Source: Rheinheimera sp. MM224
Lineage (GTDB): Bacteria; Pseudomonadota; Gammaproteobacteria; Enterobacterales; Alteromonadaceae
Assembly (NCBI RefSeq): GCF_947090785.1
Contig: NZ_OX352320.1
Span: forward strand, 3,957,001-4,021,000
Direction of reading: 5' to 3'
Length of the DNA: 64,000 bases
Made by a program: the position numbers and the translations under genes. This document shows, piece after piece, positions 1 through 8,809 of this stretch (its first letter is position 1; each line of letters opens with the position of its first letter). The notes beneath the pieces were generated by a model, which was not told the DNA's origin, made no database searches, and was given only the letters and a program-made list of their open reading frames with translations.

Positions 1-1459
1 CTGCCAGCTTTTCTATATCCAGCAAGTCGTTGATTAACTTACCCAAACGCTGACTATTTTGTTGCGCAAGCATCAGCATATGCTGCTGTTTTTCATTCAG
101 CTCACCCAGAGCTCCACCTATAGCCAAACCCAAAGCACCGGTGATAGCGGTCAAGGGCGTACGTAGTTCATGACTGACGGTAGAGACAAATTCGTTTTTT
201 AACTGTTCTACCTTTTTCCGCTCGGAAATATCGCGGATCAACCAGACATAACGGGCTTTACCCTGGTGTTCAGTACTGTTACGCGATAAATCTATCGCAA
301 AAATTTCGCCGCTGTGACGAACTCCCAGCAATTCAATCGCAGCCCCTTCCCCCGGATCTTGCGTAGCCAATACCTCGGCTTGCCCTGACGCTAACAACAG
401 ACTAAAAGGTTGACCCGCCAGTTGAATAGGTAAATAACCAAACACAGTGCTGACAGCGCTGTTGACCCTGTCGATGGTACCATCCACATCTGTGGTCACT
501 ATCACGTCCAGTACACTGTTCATAATACGACGTGAATACATTTCGTTGTCTTGCAGTGCATCTGCGAACAAGGCACTGCGCCTGTAGGAGTAAAGCAACC
601 AGGCCAGCATCAGGCAAAATACAACCGACAAGGACGCTCCTAATAAACGCCATTGCCACAATCCCCAGCCCGTAGCATCATCCATAAAACGCACAGCAAT
701 CTGCCACTCCGCCCCTTTGATATTTAAATCCAGCACCAGCGCATCTTCACTGAATAAATGCGAATAACCAAACAAAGCGCCGGAAGATTGGTCTTTTTCA
801 CGGATCCCCACCTGCACCTGAAGACTATTCGCTTGTTGCAATAGCATCTGATTAAAGGAAGTTAAATCCAGTACAGTGCTGATAATGCCCCAGTAGCTGC
901 CATCATTCAGAAATAACGGCACGCGATAGACATACCCCTCCCCACCTTGGATCAAGGCAACTGGCCCCACTAATTTGGGCTCTTTCTCTTCAATCAGCTG
1001 TTTAATTTCAGGCCATTGTTGAGGCAAGTTTTTGTAGTCCAGTCCTAAGGCTCTTTCATTGCCCTGCACCGGATAAATCAGTGTCAGCACATTGTCAGGC
1101 GCCAAGCCTATATTGCGGATATGTTTGCCTTGCTCCAGCAAGTTTTGTAGTAAAAACAACATTTCTTTTTCGGAAAGTTTGCCATCGCTGGCGCGTAAAT
1201 GGGACGCCAGCCCAAGGCTCATATACAAAGAGGTGTTTAATTCAGATTCGACAAAAGAACGTAGCTGGCCAGATAAGCCTACCAACTGCTGCAGCGCCTG
1301 ATTTTGCCGCTGTTCGACCAATTGTCTCGATTGATATTCAGTCACTATTCCTGCGCACAATAAACAAAATAGCGGCACCAACCAGTGCCAGGGCAATAGC
1401 CATTGGGATTGTTGTTTTAACGCGCGGCTCTGTTCCATGGTCTGTAACCTGTTGAACAT
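1..1459 (-). CDS. CHASE-PAS sensor histidine kinase (partial, C-terminus outside window)
   Basis: The frame is open from an ATG at 1459 to the window edge, so the catalytic ATPase domain and any receiver domain lie outside. The translation shows a TM segment near residues 18-36, a periplasmic CHASE-like domain at about 60-255 (with the motif HIRNIGLAPDN and a long KLVGPV..IQGGEGYVYRVPLF-like stretch), a second TM near 265-290, a PAS domain (IMNSVLDVIVTTDVDGTI onward), then a HisKA dimerisation box with SHELRTPLTA; the phosphorylated His is about residue 430. Likely an inner-membrane kinase that senses a small periplasmic ligand and passes phosphate to an unseen regulator. Ligand unknown. The PAS-to-HisKA junction contains the usual ISERKKVEQLKNEFVSTVSHE pattern in part. 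Confidence 0.9.
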   Translation of the reverse strand, partial: MFNRLQTMEQSRALKQQSQWLLPWHWLVPLFCLLCAGIVTEYQSRQLVEQRQNQALQQLVGLSGQLRSFVESELNTSLYMSLGLASHLRASDGKLSEKEMLFLLQNLLEQGKHIRNIGLAPDNVLTLIYPVQGNERALGLDYKNLPQQWPEIKQLIEEKEPKLVGPVALIQGGEGYVYRVPLFLNDGSYWGIISTVLDLTSFNQMLLQQANSLQVQVGIREKDQSSGALFGYSHLFSEDALVLDLNIKGAEWQIAVRFMDDATGWGLWQWRLLGASLSVVFCLMLAWLLYSYRRSALFADALQDNEMYSRRIMNSVLDVIVTTDVDGTIDRVNSAVSTVFGYLPIQLAGQPFSLLLASGQAEVLATQDPGEGAAIELLGVRHSGEIFAIDLSRNSTEHQGKARYVWLIRDISERKKVEQLKNEFVSTVSHELRTPLTAITGALGLAIGGALGELNEKQQHMLMLAQQNSQRLGKLINDLLDIEKLA

Positions 1460-1628
1460 CTTGTAGTATCGGTACTGACTATAACCTATCCGAATGGCAT
1501 TACTCCATGCCCGAATTACACAGAGCAGCAGAATAAAAGTTTAACCTGCTGTGCTGAGTATCCATTCAAGCCGTGTTAAACTGCCCCGCCCTGACGGCAT
1601 GACACTGCATCAGTAGAGGAGAAGCGCT

Positions 1629-2669
1629 GTGACTGAATTAATTCTGCAAACCCCGGACGACTGGCACTTACATTTTCGCGATGGCGATATGCTCAAAGAA
1701 ACTGTGGCAGCCACTGCCCGTTGTTTTAAGCGTGCTATCGTTATGCCCAATCTTGTTCCTCCTGTAACCAATGCAGCAGAAGCTTTAGCGTACAAAGAAC
1801 GTATTCTGGCCGCCCGACCTGCAGGCAGCAGTTTTGAACCTCTGATGGTGTTGTACTTAACAGACAAAACTACGGCTGAAGAGATTAAAGCCGCCAAAGC
1901 CGCTGGTGTAGTGGCCGCTAAATTGTATCCGGCAGGCGCAACCACCAATTCTCACTCTGGTGTCAGCAGTTTAAGTAAACTTTATCCTGTGCTGGAAGTA
2001 ATGGCTGAGCAGCAGATGCTGTTATTGGTGCACGGCGAAGTAACAGACAGCCATATCGATATTTTTGACCGCGAAAAAGTATTTATCGATCAGCATTTAA
2101 CTCAGCTGATTGACACTATTCCAGGCCTCAAAGTGGTATTTGAACATATCACCACTGCAGACGCTGTTGAGTTTGTTAAAGCTGCACCAGACCGTGTTGC
2201 CGCCACGATTACACCTCAGCATTTATTACTAAACCGCAACGATATGCTCGTTGGCGGTGTAAGGCCGCATAACTACTGCCTGCCGGTACTCAAACGCCGT
2301 ACGCATCAGGAAGCCTTGCGTGCTGTGGTCGCCACTGGCAATACCAAGTTTTTCTTAGGCACAGATTCAGCACCACACGCAAAACACCGTAAAGAAGCAG
2401 CTTGTGGTTGTGCCGGTTGTTACAGTGCCTGGAGTGCAATTGAGCTGTACGCTCAGGTATTTGAAGACTTAGGTTGCCTGGATAAGTTAGAAGGTTTCGC
2501 CAGCCACTATGGCCCGGATTTCTACAACCTGCCACGCAACAGCGGCACCATCACCTTAGTGAAACAAGACTGGACAGTACCAGCGGAGATCACCTTACCT
2601 GATGGCAGCCCTATAGTGCCGTTTTTTGCTGAGCAGCAATTAAGCTGGCAGTTGAAAAAAGCTTTATAA
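1629..2669 (+). CDS. pyrC: dihydroorotase PyrC
   Basis: Catalyses reversible cyclisation of N-carbamoyl-aspartate to dihydroorotate in cytosolic pyrimidine synthesis. The 346-residue length is that of class II dihydroorotases. Metal ligands are visible: H13-L-H15, the lysine expected to be carboxylated (K98 in AAKLYPAG), H135 (LVHGEV), H173 (FEHITT) and D246 (GTDSAPH). The start is GTG at 1629, supported by an AGGAG ribosome site seven bases upstream; no ATG fits the conserved N-terminus. It stands alone, with its own terminator directly after the stop. Confidence 0.97.
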   Translation: MTELILQTPDDWHLHFRDGDMLKETVAATARCFKRAIVMPNLVPPVTNAAEALAYKERILAARPAGSSFEPLMVLYLTDKTTAEEIKAAKAAGVVAAKLYPAGATTNSHSGVSSLSKLYPVLEVMAEQQMLLLVHGEVTDSHIDIFDREKVFIDQHLTQLIDTIPGLKVVFEHITTADAVEFVKAAPDRVAATITPQHLLLNRNDMLVGGVRPHNYCLPVLKRRTHQEALRAVVATGNTKFFLGTDSAPHAKHRKEAACGCAGCYSAWSAIELYAQVFEDLGCLDKLEGFASHYGPDFYNLPRNSGTITLVKQDWTVPAEITLPDGSPIVPFFAEQQLSWQLKKAL

Positions 2670-2676
2670 GCTTGTG

Positions 2677-2702
2677 AAGGGTCCGGTCAGGACCCTTTTT
2701 TC
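2677..2702 (+). terminator. intrinsic terminator of pyrC
   Basis: GGGTCC and GGACCC form a six-pair GC-rich stem around the loop GGTCA, followed directly by six T residues. It begins eight bases after the pyrC stop. Confidence 0.85.
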
Positions 2703-2726
2703 TGCTCACTTACTTTTTTCTACGTC

Positions 2727-4235
2727 TTATTTCGCAGAGCAGTGCTGGTAACACCCAGGCTCTCGTGGGCAATGATTGCCGCGCGAACAAATTAACTGAG
2801 CCGGTTTATCTAAACTGCGGGCTACCCAGTTAATATTCAAAATATTCGACACCGTCGTTAAAGTAGAGCGAATAGATTTGGGCACTACGGCTGCTCCTCC
2901 TTGCGTTCGACAGAGTTGTTTTAACTCCTGCGCCATAGTCTCCACATCCATGCCCTGAGCTTCAATAGCAGGATTTAAATCAATACCAGCACAAAGCACA
3001 TGAGCATTACCCGCTAAATCAGACACTTTGGTCGACTCACAGCAATAAATCCGTGGCTGGCCCTGCACATCTAAAATAGACAGCTGGGCTGAATGGGCGG
3101 ATTCGGCCGCTTCAAACATGCGAAATACCGCCCAGTGCTGACAAGGATCTTCCACCTGCCGCATATTGCCCCAAGGCAGCGGAATACCATTGCCCCTATA
3201 CACCGCTTTCAATTTACCCGGCGTATAGGCATCAAAATAATGCCAGTGGCTGTAAGGCGACACCGCCGTCATACGGCGCATAGCGACAGAAGCCGATACA
3301 CCAGCTAAATGATGTGAACTGATTTCATAACCTTGTTTGTCTAACAGCTGGCGAAACGGCATTTTAGGGCACAACAAAGCACCGGCAAAAAAGCTCGATT
3401 CAAAATCACGCCAGGCATGCAAAATATCCTGCGGTGCCACAGCACTGTCATCTGTTGGTACAGACTCAAAAGCGCCCCCCACCATCATGCCGCTTTTCAC
3501 GCCATCTTTGTTATGCAGCACGGCATGGCCTATATGCACAGCCAGCTCGTATTTCAGCCGGGTTGGCCACTGCTGCAGCAGCTTATTTAAATGCAAAGTT
3601 GCGGGCGGTAAAAAATACGAAGTAGGGACGTTTTTCGACAACACTCCCAGTTCATCCAGTACTTCTTTTGGGGTTTGCTCAAACCAGCGCACCTGCAGAC
3701 CCAACTGCTGCACTATTTGCATTAAATCTTCCACCGACAACGGCATTCGCTTCAGGCCCACTTCTTCAGCGGCCCGTTCCAGCTCAGGGAAATGGTTTTG
3801 ATGATGCTCCTGATGCGCGCGAATAAGCAGCTGGGCAAACTGACGACCGCTAATACCGGTTTGTGACAACATCTCCGGAATAGCAATTTGCAGAATGTCA
3901 TTGGAAAACAAAAAGCCCGGTTCCAGCGCCATACCAGACACTCCGCCTCTACTGCCTTTTTGCGGTGTGATATCCAGTTGCTGCTCTTCGCCATCAAGAA
4001 ACCATTCGACTTCTTTTTGAAAAACTTCAGCAATGACCTGCAGCATATCCAGGCTCGGTACCCGTTTGCCGCGTTCAATCATCGACAAATAAGACACAGA
4101 CGGCGCGTACTCAGAGTTCACTCTGATGCAACGGGTCGACAAGTCTTCCATAGTTAAGTTATTGCGCTTTCTCAGGTTTCTGATCTTAGTACCAAGGAAA
4201 TGCGACTTTCTGAGTAAACTTTTATTAGCTGTCAT
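2727..4235 (-). CDS. XRE-family ScfR-type regulator (HTH + IrrE-like + DUF2083)
   Basis: A 502-residue cytosolic transcription regulator of the short-chain fatty acyl-CoA regulator architecture. Residues about 13-65 form an HTH_3 domain (LRKRNNLTMEDLS...VSYLSMIERGKRVPS). The middle resembles the IrrE/DUF955 fold but lacks the zinc-binding HExxH (VHIGHAVLH instead), as usual for regulators of this family. The C-terminal DUF2083-like part (QPRIYCCESTKV...GIDLNPA) ends in a Cys-rich tail (CSRGNHCPREPGCYQHC). Family members such as RamB and PccR respond to acyl-CoA levels and control acetate, propionate or glyoxylate genes. Here it is divergent from a small malate-synthase-like gene, which fits that role. 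A palindrome just upstream of the start may be its operator. Exact effector is unknown. Confidence 0.88.
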   Translation of the reverse strand: MTANKSLLRKSHFLGTKIRNLRKRNNLTMEDLSTRCIRVNSEYAPSVSYLSMIERGKRVPSLDMLQVIAEVFQKEVEWFLDGEEQQLDITPQKGSRGGVSGMALEPGFLFSNDILQIAIPEMLSQTGISGRQFAQLLIRAHQEHHQNHFPELERAAEEVGLKRMPLSVEDLMQIVQQLGLQVRWFEQTPKEVLDELGVLSKNVPTSYFLPPATLHLNKLLQQWPTRLKYELAVHIGHAVLHNKDGVKSGMMVGGAFESVPTDDSAVAPQDILHAWRDFESSFFAGALLCPKMPFRQLLDKQGYEISSHHLAGVSASVAMRRMTAVSPYSHWHYFDAYTPGKLKAVYRGNGIPLPWGNMRQVEDPCQHWAVFRMFEAAESAHSAQLSILDVQGQPRIYCCESTKVSDLAGNAHVLCAGIDLNPAIEAQGMDVETMAQELKQLCRTQGGAAVVPKSIRSTLTTVSNILNINWVARSLDKPAQLICSRGNHCPREPGCYQHCSAK

Positions 4236-4244
4236 TTTGTAAAA

Positions 4245-4257
4245 TTCACACTGTGAA
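4245..4257. promoter_or_regulatory. candidate operator TTCACA-C-TGTGAA
   Basis: Perfect 13-base palindrome ten bases upstream of the ScfR-type regulator start, with another TGTGAA half-site at 4266-4271. It lies between the divergent regulator and malate-synthase-like gene, so autoregulation is plausible. The half-site also resembles part of a CRP site, so the binding protein is not certain. Confidence 0.45.
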
Positions 4258-4380
4258 GTTTTAATTGTGAAATTATTCAGAAAACTAACATAGACTAAAT
4301 ATCAAGCAACAGCAATGCTGCTTTACTGGCCCTACAGCCTTAAGACCTAATTAAAAGCAACACACAACAGGACAGAAATC

Positions 4381-4896
4381 ATGAACATGACAGCCACCCA
4401 AAACTCACACCAGGACCATGATATCCGGGAAGAGATCAGCTACATAGCAGGGCTGAACCAGAGTCATGTCCGTCAGATCATGGATTACTCCAAAGCCTTC
4501 CTTGATAAAGTTTTTCCACTGGACCGCGGCTCACACAAAGATGTGTGCAGTTATGTGGTGTATTACCAGCATGTATTGGCTTTTTTTGCCGACGGCAGCA
4601 ACAGTGGCTTAAGAACACCGGCGCAGTTTGTCGCTTTTGGCGGCCATCCGGAACAGCCTCAATCGCTGTTATTAAAAGATGGCGAACGCCATGTCGAATT
4701 ATTGTTTTGCCACAAAGGAGCACATGGCTCCCTGGATAAAGCCGGTATCGAAGATATTCAATTACAGCTGACAGGCGAGCAGACTGGCTGGTTCAGTATG
4801 ATCCGCGGTAACGATCAGGCACAGCCTTGTATCGCCAGTACACAAAATAGTCCGTGTTTTCGTGCAAAAGAAGGTGGCGATTACAGAGTAAATTAG
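4381..4896 (+). CDS. stand-alone malate synthase G-like domain protein
   Basis: A 171-residue protein that matches, by eye, only the N-terminal alpha/beta insertion of malate synthase G: FLDKVFPLDRGSHKDV, then LRTPAQFVAFGGHPEQP, LLLKDGERHVELLF and a following helix correspond in order to E. coli GlcB around residues 150-250. The TIM barrel and catalytic residues of the enzyme are absent, so it cannot be a malate synthase by itself. It has its own start with an upstream purine-rich site (ACAGGACAG) and a clean stop, so it does not look like a fragment left by deletion. It is divergent from the ScfR-type regulator (145-base gap) that probably controls it. A role in sensing or modulating glyoxylate-cycle enzymes is only a guess. 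Confidence 0.75.
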   Translation: MNMTATQNSHQDHDIREEISYIAGLNQSHVRQIMDYSKAFLDKVFPLDRGSHKDVCSYVVYYQHVLAFFADGSNSGLRTPAQFVAFGGHPEQPQSLLLKDGERHVELLFCHKGAHGSLDKAGIEDIQLQLTGEQTGWFSMIRGNDQAQPCIASTQNSPCFRAKEGGDYRVN

Positions 4897-5030
4897 TTAT
4901 AACTAACGCAGTTGATTTTTTATACTCTTGGTTATAGCAATTACGAGTATATATATTTGCCTAACCTGATAAAAATCAGGGGCAAAAAGAATAAAAACAA
5001 CAGGGGACGATAGACGTCGACGGGGAGAAA

Positions 5031-5057
5031 AAGGCCGGTTCACACCGGCCTTTTTTT
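5031..5057. terminator. bidirectional intrinsic terminator
   Basis: AAGGCCGGT and ACCGGCCTT form a nine-pair stem with a four-base loop, with a T run on the right and an A run on the left, so it can serve the malate-synthase-like gene on the plus strand and the TonB receptor gene on the minus strand. Confidence 0.85.
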
Positions 5058-5124
5058 ATGTCCATGGAGGGACGGTATGTCGCAACTGTCGGGAACGTTG
5101 TTGCGACGATGTCCATGGAGGGAC
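5058..5124. repeat. 67-bp unit: 16-bp direct repeats around an inverted repeat
   Basis: ATGTCCATGGAGGGAC occurs at 5058-5073 and again at 5109-5124. Between them GTCGCAAC (5079-5086) and GTTGCGAC (5100-5107) form a hairpin. The unit sits between the terminator and the stop of the TonB receptor gene and ends near TTATACCAAT, a string often seen in repeats of marine gammaproteobacteria. It reads through as a spurious small ORF. Confidence 0.7.
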
Positions 5125-5133
5125 TTATACCAA

Positions 5134-7422
5134 TCAGAACTGATAGGTCATACTTAAAGTCACAGAACGCGGCAGAATATAACGGCCGTTCGGTGAAGTT
5201 GGATTACGTGGGTCGCCTTCAGTTAAACCTTGTTTATCCGTCAGGTTATCCACCGACAACTGAGTTTTTAACTGCTCTGTTAACTCCAGCTGTAAACCCG
5301 CATCAATTTTGGTATAACCCGCTAAAGTCACAGTATTTTCATTGTCAGCATAGCGATCAGAAACCGAAGCTATAGTGCCGTATACAGAAGCAAAGGTATC
5401 TTCAAAAGCTTCAAAGCCATAACTTGGGGTTAAACGCACTTGCCATCTTGGTTGACGCTGAGCTCTGTTGCCTTCGTTAGTTGGGCTTTCGGTGATTTCA
5501 GTTTTTTGCAGCGTTGAATTCAGGTTCAGTGAAAACCCCACGCTGGTAAAGTAGTTAAAGTCCAGTTCTACACCATAAGCTCTGTTGGTCATCACTTCAG
5601 CCGGATCGCCCGGACGACGGACAAAAGTATCACCTTCCACTTCGTTATAAAAAGAAGTGGCGTAAAAGCTGTAGTTTTGTTCAGCCCATTTGTAGCCCAA
5701 TTCAAACTGAGTCACTTCTTTAATCAGCTTTTCACCGCTGGTAAAGGCACCGTAGTTGTCGCGGAAGTCGTCAAAGAATGGCATCTTGTTGCCTTTATTG
5801 ACGCGGGCAAATACACCCATATTTTTTTGCCACATCCAGTTCACACCAGCAGTCCAGGCAATTTTACTTTCGTCATAACTGACCGCTTTGCTGACCTGCC
5901 CCGTTAAACCTTCATCTACTGTGTAATCAATAGTGTGGTTCTCATTACGCAGGCCAAGATCCACTGTCCATTGCTCATTTAACGCCACTTCAACAGCGGC
6001 GTATAAAGCGCGTGTAGTACCATCACCAGTGGCATCAATATCATAGTTCCAGCTACAGCTGTCCTGATTGTCATTACAATTGATGCCAGTTAAAGCTTCA
6101 CCACCTGATTCAACCACATGCCAGGCCTGGTTACCAATAGACCACCAGTCTTTCACCGAAAAGGCTGTGCTGTAGACACCTACAGTGTACTTGGCACTGT
6201 CGGCTGTTTTGGTGACAGCTAAATCGTTGGTGAAGGAATCCAGCTCTTTTTCAACCACCCAGCGGCCAATTTGCTGCACCATGGTATCGCCATCATACAA
6301 AGCGCCAGTGGTTGCACCTGTTGCGTTTAAACCGTTATCAGCGACAGTGCTTAACGCCACTGCGCCAGCTTCAGGCACTAAACCTAAGGTATTGGCATCG
6401 CCCTGGGTATAGTTAAAGCGATACAACAGTTTCCAGTCGTTGTTTAAATCCAAATCTACAGTACCGCCTGATACTGAGCCTTTCCAGCCACGGCCATCAC
6501 CAAAATCAACACTACGGCTTTCACCGTCCGGGCCAAACTGAATAGTCCCTTGTCTGTTGTTTGGGCCAATCTGGGTGTAGGTATTATCCACACCAGCCAC
6601 ATTCAGTGGGGTTGGCAGATACCAGACACCGTGATCATCGGTCTGACGGGTATATAAATTGATACTGCCGTTGTCCAAATCTTTGGTGATATTCAGCGTA
6701 AACTGATGGCCTTCTTCCGAATTAAAACCCGCATCACGCACACCTTGTGAGCTGCTGATATAACCACCCATCATAAAATACAAGTCGTCAGCCAATTCGC
6801 CACTGACCACGGCATCCATGCGCTGCAAGCCATAATCAGAGGTGGATAACTTGACCAAACCTTCAGTTTCTTCCGAGCCTTCTTTTAACAAAAAGTTAGT
6901 GGTTAAACCCGGCTGACCATTGGAGATCACCGGTGTTGAGCCACCACGCAAGGCTTCCATAAAGTCGACTGTTTCATCGAGGCGAAACATCGAAGAGTTT
7001 TCTAAAAAAGATAAAGTTGGCGGTGGGAAAATTGGCACGCCCTGCATTTGCACAGTTAAAAATGGCGCATCACCACCACCTGGAAAACCACGGACAAAAA
7101 CGTTGGCACCGGCTACACCGCCTGAGCTTTCAGACCATACACCAGGCACCAGGGTAAATAACTCGGCCGTGCTTTTTGGGTTCATTTTTTCGATATTTTC
7201 TGCCGACACGTTCGTGATGGCGTAACTGGCATCTACACGTAAACCAGCAATACCACTGGCTTTACCTGTAATGACTATTTGTTCAATCTGACTTTCTTCG
7301 GCTGGCTTTTTTGCTGCTGCAACTTTTTTAGTGTCTTCGGCTTGCTGCTGAGCTTGTAACATACTGACTGGCAGTAAGGTAATGAGCATGGCTGACGCCA
7401 GCTTAGTGAGCTGTAAATTCAT
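5134..7422 (-). CDS. TonB-dependent outer-membrane receptor of the alpha-glucoside module
   Basis: A 762-residue receptor for active import across the outer membrane. Residues 1-24 form a signal peptide ending AQA. A TonB-box-like stretch (IEQIVITGKA) precedes the plug (about 45-175: SAENIEKMNPKSTAELFTLVPGVW...VFVRGFPGGG). The remainder is a 22-strand barrel ending SVTLSMTYQF with the terminal Phe typical of outer-membrane proteins. The promoter region, shared with the divergent LacI gene, contains two identical-type operators. With the adjacent GH65 phosphorylase, beta-phosphoglucomutase and MFS importer, a maltose-like or other alpha-gluco-oligosaccharide is the likely substrate, but the receptor sequence itself does not reveal it. 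Confidence 0.92.
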   Translation of the reverse strand: MNLQLTKLASAMLITLLPVSMLQAQQQAEDTKKVAAAKKPAEESQIEQIVITGKASGIAGLRVDASYAITNVSAENIEKMNPKSTAELFTLVPGVWSESSGGVAGANVFVRGFPGGGDAPFLTVQMQGVPIFPPPTLSFLENSSMFRLDETVDFMEALRGGSTPVISNGQPGLTTNFLLKEGSEETEGLVKLSTSDYGLQRMDAVVSGELADDLYFMMGGYISSSQGVRDAGFNSEEGHQFTLNITKDLDNGSINLYTRQTDDHGVWYLPTPLNVAGVDNTYTQIGPNNRQGTIQFGPDGESRSVDFGDGRGWKGSVSGGTVDLDLNNDWKLLYRFNYTQGDANTLGLVPEAGAVALSTVADNGLNATGATTGALYDGDTMVQQIGRWVVEKELDSFTNDLAVTKTADSAKYTVGVYSTAFSVKDWWSIGNQAWHVVESGGEALTGINCNDNQDSCSWNYDIDATGDGTTRALYAAVEVALNEQWTVDLGLRNENHTIDYTVDEGLTGQVSKAVSYDESKIAWTAGVNWMWQKNMGVFARVNKGNKMPFFDDFRDNYGAFTSGEKLIKEVTQFELGYKWAEQNYSFYATSFYNEVEGDTFVRRPGDPAEVMTNRAYGVELDFNYFTSVGFSLNLNSTLQKTEITESPTNEGNRAQRQPRWQVRLTPSYGFEAFEDTFASVYGTIASVSDRYADNENTVTLAGYTKIDAGLQLELTEQLKTQLSVDNLTDKQGLTEGDPRNPTSPNGRYILPRSVTLSMTYQF

Positions 7423-7500
7423 CTGTTCTCTCCCCGTTGTCTTTGATTACGCAGCTATGACGCTATTTATTTATTGCTGCTTAAATAAACATAATTCATC

Positions 7501-7516
7501 TTGCAATCGATTGCAA
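7501..7516. promoter_or_regulatory. LacI-family operator TTGCAATCGATTGCAA
   Basis: Perfect 16-base palindrome with the central CG usual for LacI-family operators. It lies between the TonB receptor gene (start 7422, minus) and the LacI gene (start 7685, plus). An identical copy lies before the MFS/GH65 pair at 11882. Confidence 0.85.
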
Positions 7517-7533
7517 TAAAGAAACCGGAACTT

Positions 7534-7549
7534 TTGCAATCGTTTGCAA
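7534..7549. promoter_or_regulatory. second LacI-family operator TTGCAATCGTTTGCAA
   Basis: One base from the perfect palindrome at 7501. The centres are 33 bp apart, about three helical turns, so two dimers would sit on the same face of the DNA. Confidence 0.8.
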
Positions 7550-7684
7550 TATCATTTTGTGTTAGGGTTTTACCAGGTCACAGAAGGGGCTCGATTTGAC
7601 GCAATCCTTTTGTCATAATCAGCCGATTGGCAGAGTTTGAATGCAGTTTATTATGGAAAATCAGTTGTGAATTCAGGTAAAAAA

Positions 7685-8692
7685 ATGATGACACTGGCCG
7701 ACATAGCAGCTTTAGCTGAAGTGTCCGAATCTACTGCATCCAGAGCATTACGCGACAACCCTGTAGTGAAAATAGAAACTCGCCTGAAAGTACAACAAAT
7801 AGCTCAGCAGTACCAATTTAACGTCAACCCTACGGCCCGCAGTTTACGTACACAGAAAAGCTACACCATAGCTGTGATCATTTTGTTTGATGCCAAAAGC
7901 CAGCAGGCAATTTCCGACCCCTTTTTATTGGAAATTTTAGGTGTGATTGCCGATGAGCTGACGCATAAAGGCTATGACATGTTGCTCAGCACCAGCAAAA
8001 CTAAAGATAAAGACTGGAAAACTTATTACATAGACGCCAAAAGAGCAGACGGTTTAATCATCATAGGCCAGGGTGAACACGACCAGCGTATTGAACAACT
8101 GTCGCACAGCAAAGTGCCTTTTGTCGTCTGGGGCGCCAGTTCAGGTCATGATAGTTTTACAGTGGTAGGCAGTCAGAACCGCAGCGGCGCAGAAGCTGCT
8201 GTCAGTCATTTAGTGGCCCAAGGCTGTACACATATCGCCTTTTTGGGTGATTACCGCCATAACGAAATTGAACAACGTTATCTGGGTTATCAGGATGCGT
8301 TGCAAAAAGCCGGTCTGGCTTTAGATCCGGCCTACGAACTCATCACCGACTTTACCGCTCAGGATGGTTATGTAAAAACCCAGCAACAATTATTCCCGTT
8401 GCTGCCAGAGCTGGACGGTATTTTTGCCGCCAGCGATGCCATAGCTTTAGGTGCAATGAAAGCCCTGCAGGAACATGGCGTACAAGTGCCACAACAACTG
8501 GCTATTGCCGGTTTTGATGATATTGCGATGTCGGCCTATTGCTCGCCAGCACTCACCACAGTGAAACAAGACACCATCAATGGCGGTAAATTGCTGGTGT
8601 CTAAGTTATTGCAGCAAATGGACGGCGAACAGGCAGAATCTGAACTCTTACCTGTGCGGTTATTAACCCGTCAAAGTTCTGCGCGGCTGTAG
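7685..8692 (+). CDS. LacI-family regulator of the alpha-glucoside module
   Basis: About 335 residues: N-terminal LacI HTH (TLADIAALAEVSESTASRALRDNP) with the hinge region and a periplasmic-binding-protein-like sugar sensor domain (GADGLIIIGQ, SQNRSGAEAAVSHLV, FDDIAMSAYCSPALTTV). The frame is open upstream to a TTG at 7637, but the ATG at 7685 with AGG seven bases before it places the HTH at the normal distance from the start. It is divergent from the TonB receptor and presumably binds the TTGCAATCGATTGCAA sites at 7501, 7534 and 11882, releasing them when a glucoside or glucose-phosphate ligand is bound. Repressor versus activator behaviour cannot be read from the sequence. Confidence 0.92.
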   Translation: MMTLADIAALAEVSESTASRALRDNPVVKIETRLKVQQIAQQYQFNVNPTARSLRTQKSYTIAVIILFDAKSQQAISDPFLLEILGVIADELTHKGYDMLLSTSKTKDKDWKTYYIDAKRADGLIIIGQGEHDQRIEQLSHSKVPFVVWGASSGHDSFTVVGSQNRSGAEAAVSHLVAQGCTHIAFLGDYRHNEIEQRYLGYQDALQKAGLALDPAYELITDFTAQDGYVKTQQQLFPLLPELDGIFAASDAIALGAMKALQEHGVQVPQQLAIAGFDDIAMSAYCSPALTTVKQDTINGGKLLVSKLLQQMDGEQAESELLPVRLLTRQSSARL

Positions 8693-8793
8693 GGGCCGTG
8701 GCTTGTCCCGGCCCGACCATCTGTAGCGCGGCATTTTGTCTGAATTGCACACCGCGGTCTCATTAAACGGGCGGGTACAAGACCCGCCCCTAC
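8689..8793. repeat. pair of inverted REP-like elements
   Basis: A hairpin-forming unit at 8689-8714 (GTAGGGGC...CTTGT...CCGGCCC) overlaps the stop of the LacI gene. A related copy in opposite orientation at 8769-8793 reads GTAGGGGCGGGT, CTTGT, ACCCGCCC on the minus strand and makes an eight-pair stem. The two share head and tail motifs and face each other between two convergent genes, as paired REP elements do. Confidence 0.7.
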
Positions 8794-8809
8794 AATTTCC
8801 ATTGCCTTA

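Noticed and set aside
402..659. 85-codon minus-strand frame at the left end
   Set aside because: Lies out of frame inside the CHASE-PAS histidine kinase, which explains the whole segment.
5058..5375. Plus-strand frame of 105 codons covering the repeat unit and the end of the TonB receptor
   Set aside because: It is built from the direct repeats and then runs antisense to the receptor's conserved C-terminal strands; no ribosome site.
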